Assembly (NCBI GenBank): GCA_026785965.1
Contig: JAJAYY010000150.1
Location: forward strand, 1-8,795
DNA: 8,795 nucleotides
DNA from: Sphingomonas bacterium
Lineage (GTDB): Bacteria; Pseudomonadota; Alphaproteobacteria; Sphingomonadales; Sphingomonadaceae
Direction of reading: 5' to 3'
The notes below the pieces were generated by a model that did not search any database, had not been told where the DNA came from, and was given only the letters and a program-made list of their open reading frames with translations. Below are positions 1-5,745 of this stretch, in pieces. Position 1 is the stretch's first letter. Each line of letters starts with the position of its first letter. A program made the position numbers and the translations under genes.

Positions 1-1
1 A

Positions 2-2050
2 AATCGATCGATAGCGCCGTTGGCGCTTGCCCTGACCAGCTTCGCCGCGCCGGCCGCCGCGCAAGTCAGCATTGCCGCGCCGGAGACCGACGTCGTGGTC
101 GTCACCGGCACCCGGACCCGCGCCGACGATGTGCTGGGCGACGTAGCGGTGCTCGGCGGGCAGGACCTCGCCGCGGAGCTTCGCTCGACGCTCGGAGAAA
201 CGCTTTCCAGCCAGCCTGGCATCTCGACCTCGGGGTCGGGCCCGAATGTCGCTCGCCCGGTGCTGCGCGGCTTGTCGGGCGACCGCATCCGCATCCTCAC
301 CGACGGCATCGGCAGTCTCGACGTGTCATCCTCGTCGAGCGATCACGCGGTCGCGATCAACCCGCTAACCGCCGAATCGATCGAAATCCTCCACGGTCCC
401 GCAGCCTTGCTCTACGGTTCGTCGGCGATCGGCGGCGTGGTCAACGTGATCGACTCGCGCATCCCGCGCCGGATCCCCGATGCAGGGGTGAGCGCGCAAG
501 CCCTGCTTGGCTATGGCACCGCCGCCGATGAAAAGCTTGCCAATGGCGAGATCAACGTCGCGCTCGGCAAGCATCTGGTCGCACACGGCGACCTTAACTG
601 GACTCGCAACGGCGACCTTCGCACCGGCGGTTTTACCCTCGCCGAGCCGCTGCGCCGTGCTGCGGCGGCAAGCCCCGACGCCGAAGTTCGCGCGCTGGCC
701 GAGCTTAAAGGCACAATGCCCAACAGCGACGGCCGCACGTTTGAAGCGGCGGGCGCCCTCGCTTATGTCGACGGCGCGCTCAACATTGGCGCTTCGGTCA
801 CCCGTCACACGGCCTATTACGGAGTCCCGATCCGCTATTCGATCGACCCTGCGATCGAGGCCGAGGCGACCCACATCGACGTCCACCAGACGCGCTATGA
901 CGCGCGCGCCGAGATCCCGCTGAGCGGGCGATTGAGCCAGCTTCGCCTGCGCGGGGGCTATTCGGACTATAATCACGCGGAAGTCGGCGCCGATGGCGAG
1001 ATCGCCAGCCGCATCTTCTCCAAAGGCGGCGAGGGCCGCCTCGACCTTGTCCAGCGCGATCGCGGCGGGTGGGGCGGCACGTCGGGCGTGCAACTGGTCG
1101 ATATCCGCCAGCGCATCGAAGGCGATGAGCAATTCCTTCCCCCGACCGATCAGAAAACGCTCGGGCTGTTCACGCTCCAACATGACGAATTTGGCGCGCT
1201 GCGGATCGAAGGCGGGGTGCGCTTCGAACGCAGCAAGCTCGACGCCGCCGCCAGTCCGATCGTCGGCAATCCCGACCTCAGCCGCCGCTTCTCGACCCTG
1301 TCGCTGTCGGCCGGCACCAGCTACGCATTGTCGCGGACGTGGAAGCTCGGGCTCAACCTCGCCCGCTCGCAACGCGCGCCGTCGACCGAGGAATTGTTCG
1401 CCAATGGCCCGCATGGGGGCAACGCCAGCTTCCAGGTCGGCAACCCCGATCTTGGGATCGAGCGGAGCATCGGTTTCGAAGCGAGCGTCAAGCACCGCAG
1501 CCGGTCGATCGACGCGGGCGTGACCTTCTATGGCAATCGCTTCGCCAATTTCCTCTACCAGTCGCCGACCGGCACAATCGTCGACGATCTGCCGGTCTAT
1601 CAAGCACGCCAGGGCCGGGCATCTTATGTCGGATTTGAAGCCGAGGCGCAGGCCCGGCTGGGCAAAGCCGGGGGCATCGAGTGGGGGCTTGAAGCGGTGG
1701 CCGATGCGACCCGGATCACGATCAAGCAGGTCGGACCCGCGCCGTTGATCCCGCCGCTCCGCCTGCAGGGCGCAGTGACCGCCAAGCGCGGCAGGGTCGG
1801 CGGGCGGATCGAGGTCGAACGATATTCGGCCCAGCGGCGCGCGGCGTCGTTCGAAACCCCGACGACGGGCTTCACTTTGGTCAACGCCAGCATCGACTGG
1901 CAACCGATCACCGATCGCCCGGAGCTTAACCTGACGCTCGCCGCCAACAATATCTTCGACGCCGAGGCACGGCGCCATTCGAGCCTGCTCAAGGATTATG
2001 CGCCTTTGGCAGGCCGTGACTTCCGACTCACCGCGCGGTTTGATTACTAG
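2..2050 (+). CDS. TonB-dependent outer-membrane receptor, ZnuD-like (5' end outside window)
   Basis: This is an outer-membrane beta-barrel that imports a scarce ligand using TonB energy. The frame is open to the left edge. A TTG at 20 is a possible start, but the residues before it (NRSIAP) continue a hydrophobic signal-peptide core ending in PAAAQ, so the true start is probably just upstream of the window. After the signal come a TonB-box-like stretch (VVVVTGTR), a plug domain with the typical VEILHGPAALLYGS-like segment (here IEILHGPAALLYGSSAIGG) and NVID, and then a barrel. The barrel includes RAPSTEELFANGPHGGNA followed by VGNPDL, and it ends NNIFDAEARRHSS...FDY with a terminal aromatic residue. 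The DHAVAINPL plug segment and the HSS-LKDYAPLAGR-F terminus resemble the ZnuD zinc/haem receptor group. The ligand cannot be settled from sequence, and any Zur or Fur operator lies off the left edge. It converges on the psp operon. Confidence 0.93.
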   Translation, partial: NRSIAPLALALTSFAAPAAAQVSIAAPETDVVVVTGTRTRADDVLGDVAVLGGQDLAAELRSTLGETLSSQPGISTSGSGPNVARPVLRGLSGDRIRILTDGIGSLDVSSSSSDHAVAINPLTAESIEILHGPAALLYGSSAIGGVVNVIDSRIPRRIPDAGVSAQALLGYGTAADEKLANGEINVALGKHLVAHGDLNWTRNGDLRTGGFTLAEPLRRAAAASPDAEVRALAELKGTMPNSDGRTFEAAGALAYVDGALNIGASVTRHTAYYGVPIRYSIDPAIEAEATHIDVHQTRYDARAEIPLSGRLSQLRLRGGYSDYNHAEVGADGEIASRIFSKGGEGRLDLVQRDRGGWGGTSGVQLVDIRQRIEGDEQFLPPTDQKTLGLFTLQHDEFGALRIEGGVRFERSKLDAAASPIVGNPDLSRRFSTLSLSAGTSYALSRTWKLGLNLARSQRAPSTEELFANGPHGGNASFQVGNPDLGIERSIGFEASVKHRSRSIDAGVTFYGNRFANFLYQSPTGTIVDDLPVYQARQGRASYVGFEAEAQARLGKAGGIEWGLEAVADATRITIKQVGPAPLIPPLRLQGAVTAKRGRVGGRIEVERYSAQRRAASFETPTTGFTLVNASIDWQPITDRPELNLTLAANNIFDAEARRHSSLLKDYAPLAGRDFRLTARFDY

Positions 2051-2052
2051 GC

Positions 2053-2076
2053 GTTCCTTGGCGAAGGCCGGGGAAC
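2053..2076 (+). terminator. Candidate terminator hairpin after the TonB receptor
   Basis: The 30-bp gap between two converging genes holds a 10-bp stem: GTTCCTTGGC (2053-2062), loop GAAG, GCCGGGGAAC (2067-2076). All ten positions pair in the plus-strand RNA, two of them G-U. In the minus-strand RNA those two become A-C mismatches, so the hairpin favours the receptor transcript. No strong U-tract follows (AAACTTAC), so it may be only a 3' stabilising stem. Confidence 0.5.
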
Positions 2077-2080
2077 AAAC

Positions 2081-2311
2081 TTACAAATCGATCCCGGCGG
2101 CGATCGCTTCCAGCTTGCGGACGCGTTCCTTCAAGTCGGCGATCTCGATTCGGCCGCCCGAAGCGGGCAGCGCGATGTCGCCATGTGCCGCCAGCTCAAG
2201 CCGTTTGTAATCGAGCCACGCATTCCAGCCCTTGAGCGCGGCCAGGCTGGCCAAGGCGATGGTCAACAGGACGCTGGCCCCGACCAGCGCAATCGAGATC
2301 GGATCGGTCAT
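2081..2311 (-). CDS. Small PspB-like membrane protein, last gene of the psp operon
   Basis: This 76-aa protein has one N-terminal transmembrane segment (about residues 5-28), a basic/aromatic juxtamembrane stretch (KGWNAWLDYKRLELA) and a short C-terminal helix (IADLKERVRKLEAIAAGI) suited to coiled-coil pairing. PspB, the small partner that helps PspC signal to PspA, has the same length, topology and a comparable C-terminal helix, so a divergent PspB is the best guess. I did not recognise it as a confirmed family member. I chose the ATG at 2311-2309, which overlaps the pspC stop by one base (TGATG) and lies 6 nt after a G-run. A GTG one codon upstream (2314) is also possible and would overlap by four bases. 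The tight overlap implies translational coupling to pspC. Confidence 0.82.
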   Translation of the reverse strand: MTDPISIALVGASVLLTIALASLAALKGWNAWLDYKRLELAAHGDIALPASGGRIEIADLKERVRKLEAIAAGIDL

Positions 2312-2691
2312 CACTTGCCCCCCCGCAGCGCCTCAATCTCTCGGGCGAGGTCGTCATTCTGGCTGTTGAGGTGGTGGTCGATCGCCATCATCCGGCGGTC
2401 GTTGGCGTCGAGGTTGTTGAGGTCGTGGATCGAGCCGCGGCGCGTCCCGCTCATTCCCATTCGGTCAAATTCGGAGGTTGGCTCCTCGCCACGCATCATC
2501 TTGCGCTTCTTGAGGCTCAGATAAATCCCCGCCGCGACGTAAGCGACCAGCGCAAATTCCCAACTGACCAGGAAAAAAGCGGCGACGAAGCCGATGCGGA
2601 TGAAGGTCGGGTCGATGTTGAATACGTCGCCGAGCGTCGACGCGACTCCGGCGACTTTGCGATCCCGGCGATTGAGTGAATAAAGCGACAT
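2311..2691 (-). CDS. pspC: PspC-domain envelope-stress membrane protein
   Basis: PspC is an inner-membrane sensor or partner in the phage-shock response and relays membrane damage to PspA. The first 60 residues are a clear PspC domain: a basic N-terminus (LNRRDRKVAGVASTLGDVF), NIDPTFIRIGF, and hydrophobic segments at about residues 31-58 ending in YLSLKKRK. The cytoplasmic tail (residues 66-126) is charged and contains DDLAREIEALRGGK, likely a short coiled coil. The length of 126 aa is normal. The ATG at 2691 follows GGGAG at about 7 nt, and only 16 nt separate it from the pspA stop. The downstream small gene starts on its stop codon. Confidence 0.93.
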   Translation of the reverse strand: MSLYSLNRRDRKVAGVASTLGDVFNIDPTFIRIGFVAAFFLVSWEFALVAYVAAGIYLSLKKRKMMRGEEPTSEFDRMGMSGTRRGSIHDLNNLDANDRRMMAIDHHLNSQNDDLAREIEALRGGK

Positions 2692-2707
2692 TTTCCTGCT
2701 CCCTTCC

Positions 2708-3484
2708 CTACAGCTTGGCCGCGAGCGCGGCTTTCATGGCGCCAAGCTCGGCATCGACCGTGTCGGCGGAGCGAAGCTCGGCAATTTCTTCCTCGAGGCT
2801 CTTCGGCCCCGACAGCGACAGCGCATCGGCGCGACCCTCGGCAAAGTCGGCGCGGCGTTCGAGCAATTCGAACTTGGCGAACGCTTCCTCGGTGCGGCTG
2901 CCGTGGATCAGCTCGCTCGCCTTGGCGCGACTGATCGCGCTTTCAAATCGGCTGGCGATCGCATTCTGGCGGGTACGCGCTTCGACGAGCTTGGCCTGGA
3001 GCCGCTGGATGTCGGCTTCATAGCCGCGCAACACGACCTCGATCTGGGCGACTTCGGCGTGCAGTCCGGCGGCCATTTCGGCGGCCTTCTGCTTTTCCGA
3101 CAGCGCGGCGCGGGCAAGGTCCTCACGGCCTTTTTCGAGCGCCAGTTCGGCCTTCTCGGTCCAGCCATGCTGCAGATCGTCGAGCCGCTGGCAGGCGCGG
3201 CGCATTTCCTTGATGTCGGCGATCGAGCGCGCCGCGGTGGCGCGAACTTCGACCAGAGTCTCTTCCATCTCGACGATGATCAGGCGGATCATGCGCGACG
3301 GATCCTCGGAGCGATCGAGCAAGTCCGCCATATTGGCAGCGACAATATCGCGAGTCCGAGTGAAGATCGGGCCCGACAGGATCGACGCGAGCGGCGCAAA
3401 GCGGACCGTTGCTTCTTCCTGGCGTTCGGCGGGGCGCGGGATGCGGACTGCCGGGCGGGCCTCGATCGGATCAAAATCAGGCAT
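2708..3484 (-). CDS. pspA: Phage-shock protein A (PspA/IM30 family) with N-terminal extension
   Basis: PspA is a peripheral inner-membrane coiled-coil protein that oligomerises on damaged membranes to limit proton leakage. In enterobacteria it also inhibits the sigma-54 activator PspF. From about residue 38 the family core is plain: GPIFTRTRDIVAANMADLLD, EDPSRMIRLIIVEMEETLVE, KAELALEKGREDLARAAL, a long helical coiled coil, then GPKSLEEEIAEL and an acidic end at AALAAKL. The protein is 258 aa from the ATG at 3484. The usual start, MGIFSR-like, is missing: about 37 extra residues rich in Pro/Arg/Glu precede GPIF, with no ATG, GTG or TTG near the canonical position. The chosen ATG overlaps the stop of the upstream 44-aa gene (ATGCCTGA), so coupling is likely. 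The reading frame is open further up to 3541, but that part is antisense to nothing recognisable and conflicts with the small gene. Confidence 0.93.
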   Translation of the reverse strand: MPDFDPIEARPAVRIPRPAERQEEATVRFAPLASILSGPIFTRTRDIVAANMADLLDRSEDPSRMIRLIIVEMEETLVEVRATAARSIADIKEMRRACQRLDDLQHGWTEKAELALEKGREDLARAALSEKQKAAEMAAGLHAEVAQIEVVLRGYEADIQRLQAKLVEARTRQNAIASRFESAISRAKASELIHGSRTEEAFAKFELLERRADFAEGRADALSLSGPKSLEEEIAELRSADTVDAELGAMKAALAAKL

Positions 3485-3611
3485 AGGTAACGACTTCCAC
3501 CGTGCTGGCGGCGACATGCGCCGGGGCAATTGCGGCACCAACCGCGATCGAGCTCATCAGCAGCGAAGCGAACGCTGCGAAAAGCCGTTGCTGAACTTTG
3601 TGACTGAACAT
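3477..3611 (-). CDS. 44-aa signal/TM peptide, first gene of the psp operon
   Basis: I do not recognise this as a named family. The predicted product starts MFSHKVQQRLF, has a hydrophobic stretch at about residues 10-30 (FAAFASLLMSSIAVGAAIAP) and ends AASTVEVVTYA, so it is either a single-pass membrane peptide or a signal peptide releasing a very short tail. The start is well supported: AGGGAGAAG lies directly upstream with about 7 nt between GGAG and ATG. Its TGA stop (3479-3477) lies inside the first codons of pspA, an 8-nt overlap. It follows the sigma-54-like promoter by about 50 nt of leader. It could be a genuine Psp component or a translated leader that sets pspA translation. A longer reading from 3836 is open but runs through the promoter, so it was not used. 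Confidence 0.72.
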   Translation of the reverse strand: MFSHKVQQRLFAAFASLLMSSIAVGAAIAPAHVAASTVEVVTYA

Positions 3612-3672
3612 CTGTCTTCTCCCTTTTTGGCGGATCGGGCGGGCCACCGCGTCGATCCATGCCCTGTTCATT

Positions 3673-3687
3673 TCAAGGGTTGTGCCA
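3673..3687 (-). promoter_or_regulatory. Candidate sigma-54 promoter of the psp operon
   Basis: On the minus strand the bases read TGGCAC-AACCC-TTGA, preceded by T. This matches the sigma-54 pattern TGGCAC-N5-TTGC, with GG and the downstream G exactly 10 bp apart, except that the last base is A instead of C. Transcription would start near 3661-3663, about 50 nt before the 44-aa gene. Sigma-54 control by PspF is established for enterobacterial pspA, which makes the position convincing. No pspF gene lies in the window. Confidence 0.6.
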
Positions 3688-3741
3688 ATTGCGAACAAGC
3701 CCGGAAAACCGACGATAATCTGGAAGCAAAGTGCGGCATGT

Positions 3742-3757
3742 GGTGGAATTTCCCACC
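3742..3757. promoter_or_regulatory. Inverted repeat, candidate activator site (proximal)
   Basis: GGTGG-AATTTC-CCACC is a 5-bp inverted repeat centred near 3749.5, about 75 bp upstream of the -12 element of the candidate sigma-54 promoter. Enhancer sites for PspF-type activators sit at about this distance. It is short, so chance occurrence in GC-rich DNA is possible. Confidence 0.35.
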
Positions 3758-3772
3758 GTGAGTTGGGACGCC

Positions 3773-3787
3773 GCGCCAACTTGGCGC
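3773..3787. promoter_or_regulatory. Perfect inverted repeat, candidate operator or activator site (distal)
   Basis: GCGCCAA-C-TTGGCGC is a perfect 7-bp inverted repeat centred on 3780, 30.5 bp (about three helical turns) from the repeat at 3742-3757. It is about 106 bp upstream of the psp -12 element and 70 bp before the divergent small gene, so it could serve either promoter. Confidence 0.42.
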
Positions 3788-3789
3788 AG

Positions 3790-3815
3790 GGAACCAGCGT
3801 GGCCGCCGATGCTTT
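3790..3815 (+). promoter_or_regulatory. Weak candidate EcfG-type general-stress promoter
   Basis: GGAAC at 3790-3794 is followed after 16 nt by GCTTT (3811-3815). The alphaproteobacterial general-stress sigma factor EcfG recognises GGAAC-N15-17-CGTT. The -35 matches fully but the -10 only partly. The position would give a leader of about 30 nt for the gene at 3851. Confidence 0.28.
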
Positions 3816-3850
3816 AGTCAGCCGAGCATTTTTCACGCGGAAGGACAGTC

Positions 3851-4054
3851 ATGTTTGGAAAGATTTTGGGAGCGATGGTCGGTCGCCGCGTGGCGGGGCG
3901 CAACAGTCGCACGAGCGGCGCGCTGATCGGCGCCGCCATCCCGATGATTGCGCGGCGCGGGCTTGGCCCGCTCGGGCTCGCGCTCGGCGCCGGTTGGGTC
4001 GCGAAAAAGATCTACGATCGGCGGCAGGCGAGCCGCCACCCGCCGAAGGTCTGA
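3851..4054 (+). CDS. Small Gly/Ala/Arg-rich hypothetical protein, 67 aa
   Basis: I do not recognise a named family. The protein is strongly basic and opens MFGKILGAMVGRRVAGRNSR. It then has two glycine-rich hydrophobic stretches (GALIGAAIPMIARRG and LGPLGLALGAGWVAKK) and ends with a basic tail, YDRRQASRHPPKV. The alternation suggests a small membrane-associated or membrane-inserting protein. The start is well supported by GGAAGGA five nucleotides before the ATG. It is divergent from the psp operon, which hints at a shared stress theme, but that is inference only. It converges with the DUF3297 gene with 21 bp between stops. Confidence 0.75.
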   Translation: MFGKILGAMVGRRVAGRNSRTSGALIGAAIPMIARRGLGPLGLALGAGWVAKKIYDRRQASRHPPKV

Positions 4055-4075
4055 GCGGGCGGTCGGTGAGCGTGA

Positions 4076-4369
4076 TCAGGCCTGGGCGGGGTCGCCCGGG
4101 TCGGTGTCGTCGGCGGCGGCTTGATCGGCCTCATAATAAGGCTCGACCTTGCCCTTCAGCTTGATCGTCATCGGCTGCCCGAAGCGGTCGAGGCTGCGCC
4201 CGGCGGGAACGCAGATCCAGCCCTCGCTGCCCGAATATTCCATGACATTGGTCTTCTCATTGCCGTTGAAGCGGATGCCGACTCCAGCGCTCAGCACCTC
4301 CTCGTCGAAATGCTCGCTGCGCGGGTTGAGGGACAAGCGGTCGGGAAGCGGTTTTTTGGGATCGGTCAT
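4076..4369 (-). CDS. DUF3297 family protein
   Basis: This 97-aa protein of unknown function carries the family's characteristic run: SAGVGIRFNGNEKTNVMEY, SEGWICVPAGRSLDRFGQP, then TIKLKGKVEPYYE. The region before residue 25 (MTDPKKPLPDRLSLNPRSEH) matches the family's usual opening. The last 17 residues are an acidic Asp/Ala/Pro tail beyond the conserved domain. I chose the ATG at 4369, which has AAAGGG six nucleotides upstream. The frame remains open to 4456, but the extra 29 residues do not look like the family. It diverges from the 2-oxoacid dehydrogenase operon across 86 bp, which must hold both promoters. Confidence 0.9.
   Translation of the reverse strand: MTDPKKPLPDRLSLNPRSEHFDEEVLSAGVGIRFNGNEKTNVMEYSGSEGWICVPAGRSLDRFGQPMTIKLKGKVEPYYEADQAAADDTDPGDPAQA
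4081..4100. terminator. Possible bidirectional hairpin between convergent genes
   Basis: CCTGGGCG (4081-4088), loop GGGT, CGCCCGGG (4093-4100) forms an 8-bp stem with one G-U pair. It lies at the 3' end of the DUF3297 gene and 26 bp past the stop of the 67-aa gene. There is no T-tract on either side, so termination is uncertain. Confidence 0.3.
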
Positions 4370-4455
4370 GACGCGCCCTTTGCCGCCTTGGCAGGACGAG
4401 GTCAAATCGGCGCACCATTGCCGCGTGCCGCGTGGGACATTAAGCGGCTCTTGCA

Positions 4456-5745
4456 ATGACTGACCCCAAGCCCCCCTCGCGGTCCAACCGGCCGGCGCTC
4501 GCGCTGCACGTTCCAGAGCCGGCGTATCGTCCCGGCGACGCGCCCGATTTTTCGTCGATTATGGTCCCCGCCGCGGGCGCCGCGCCGCGCCCCGACGTCG
4601 CGGCCAAGGCCGAGCTGACGCATCCGTTGTGCACCGACCTTGTCCGGGTGCTCGATAACCAGGGCAAAGCGGTCGGTCCGTGGGATCCCAAGCTCGATCC
4701 CGACACGTTGCGCAAGATGCTCAAGTACATGAAGACCGTCCGCACCTTCGACGACCGGATGTATCGCGCCCAGCGCCAGGGCAAGACCAGCTTCTACATG
4801 AAGTGCACCGGGGAGGAGGCGATCGCGGTTGCCGCCGCGACCGCGATGGACCCCGAGGACATCCATTTCCCGACCTATCGCCAGCAGGGCCTGCTGGTCG
4901 CGCGCGGCTATCCTTTGGTCGAGATGATGAACCAGATTTATTCGAACAAGGGCGACAGACTGCAAGGCCGCCAATTGCCGATCATGTATTCGGACAAGAA
5001 GCACGGCTTCTTCTCGATCTCGGGCAACCTCGGGACGCAATATCCGCAGGCGGTCGGCTGGGCGATGGCGAGCGCGATCAAGGGCGACTCAAGGATCGCG
5101 ATGGGCTGGATCGGCGATGGCGCGACCGCCGAGGGCGACTTTCATTCGGCGCTGACCTTCGCTGCGGTCTATCAGGCGCCGGTGATCCTCGCCGTGGTCA
5201 ACAATCAGTGGGCGATCTCGAGCTTCTCGGGGCTGGCCGGGGCCGAGCAGGCGACCTTTGCTTCGCGCGCCGTCGGTTACGGAATCGCGGGGCTGCGCGT
5301 CGACGGCAATGACGCGCTTGCGGTCTATGCCGCGACGCGCTGGGCGGCGGACCGCGCGCGCTCGAACAACGGCCCGACTTTGATCGAATATTTCACCTAT
5401 CGCGCCGAGGGCCATTCGACCTCCGACGATCCGACCGGATACCGTCCGGCGGGCGAACCGCAGGCGTGGCCGCTGGGCGATCCGATCGCGCGGCTGAAGG
5501 CACATCTGGTCGGCCTGGACGAGTGGGACGACGACCGCGACCTTGCGCTCGACAAGCAGCTCGATGCGACCGTCCGCGCGGCGCAGAAGGAAGCCGAAAA
5601 GAACGGCATCCTGCCGCAGCAAGGGTTCGACGACATCCCCTCGATGTTCGAGGATGTTTACGCCGAGGTGCCGTGGCACATCGCCGAGCAGCGCGAGCAA
5701 GCGATGGCCGAAGCGCGCGAATATCTCGGCCGCGAGCCGTCATGA
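4456..5745 (+). CDS. bkdA1: Branched-chain 2-oxoacid dehydrogenase E1 component, alpha subunit
   Basis: With E1beta it forms the thiamine-diphosphate decarboxylase that acts on the 2-oxoacids of valine, leucine and isoleucine (EC 1.2.4.4) and transfers the acyl group to lipoyl-E2. The thiamine-diphosphate motif is intact: GDG at residues 220-222, then NN at 249-250 (GDGATAEGDFHSA ... VVNNQWAIS). The active-site loop YRAEGHSTSDDPTGYR (about 315-330) carries the His-Ser pair that is catalytic and phosphorylated in the animal enzyme; phosphorylation here is not implied. About 80 N-terminal residues are low-complexity, as in other bacterial long-form E1alpha proteins. An in-frame TAA 15 nt upstream rules out an earlier start; the Shine-Dalgarno match is poor. 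The stop overlaps the E1beta start (ATGA). Confidence 0.96.
   Translation: MTDPKPPSRSNRPALALHVPEPAYRPGDAPDFSSIMVPAAGAAPRPDVAAKAELTHPLCTDLVRVLDNQGKAVGPWDPKLDPDTLRKMLKYMKTVRTFDDRMYRAQRQGKTSFYMKCTGEEAIAVAAATAMDPEDIHFPTYRQQGLLVARGYPLVEMMNQIYSNKGDRLQGRQLPIMYSDKKHGFFSISGNLGTQYPQAVGWAMASAIKGDSRIAMGWIGDGATAEGDFHSALTFAAVYQAPVILAVVNNQWAISSFSGLAGAEQATFASRAVGYGIAGLRVDGNDALAVYAATRWAADRARSNNGPTLIEYFTYRAEGHSTSDDPTGYRPAGEPQAWPLGDPIARLKAHLVGLDEWDDDRDLALDKQLDATVRAAQKEAEKNGILPQQGFDDIPSMFEDVYAEVPWHIAEQREQAMAEAREYLGREPS

Noticed and set aside
365..1978. A 537-aa open frame antisense to the TonB receptor
   Set aside because: It is a mirror of GC-rich coding sequence; the product is low-complexity Arg/Ala/Asp text with no recognisable domain, and the plus strand encodes a clear receptor.
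3809..3829. ATGCT...AGCAT hairpin followed by five Ts, terminator-like
   Set aside because: The stem is only 5 bp with an 11-nt loop, and it lies between a candidate promoter and the ribosome-binding site of the 67-aa gene, where a terminator is not expected without attenuation evidence.
3477..3836. A longer 119-aa version of the small psp leader gene
   Set aside because: The upstream 75 residues run across the sigma-54-like promoter and inverted repeats, whereas the internal ATG at 3611 has a strong ribosome-binding site.
4345..4480. The divergent DUF3297 and E1alpha proteins both begin MTDPK, hinting at an inverted duplication
   Set aside because: Similarity stops after about five residues and MTDP is a common start; the intervening DNA shows no extended inverted repeat.
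4402..5040. A 212-aa antisense frame over the E1alpha start
   Set aside because: It lies opposite a well-conserved gene and carries no recognisable domain.
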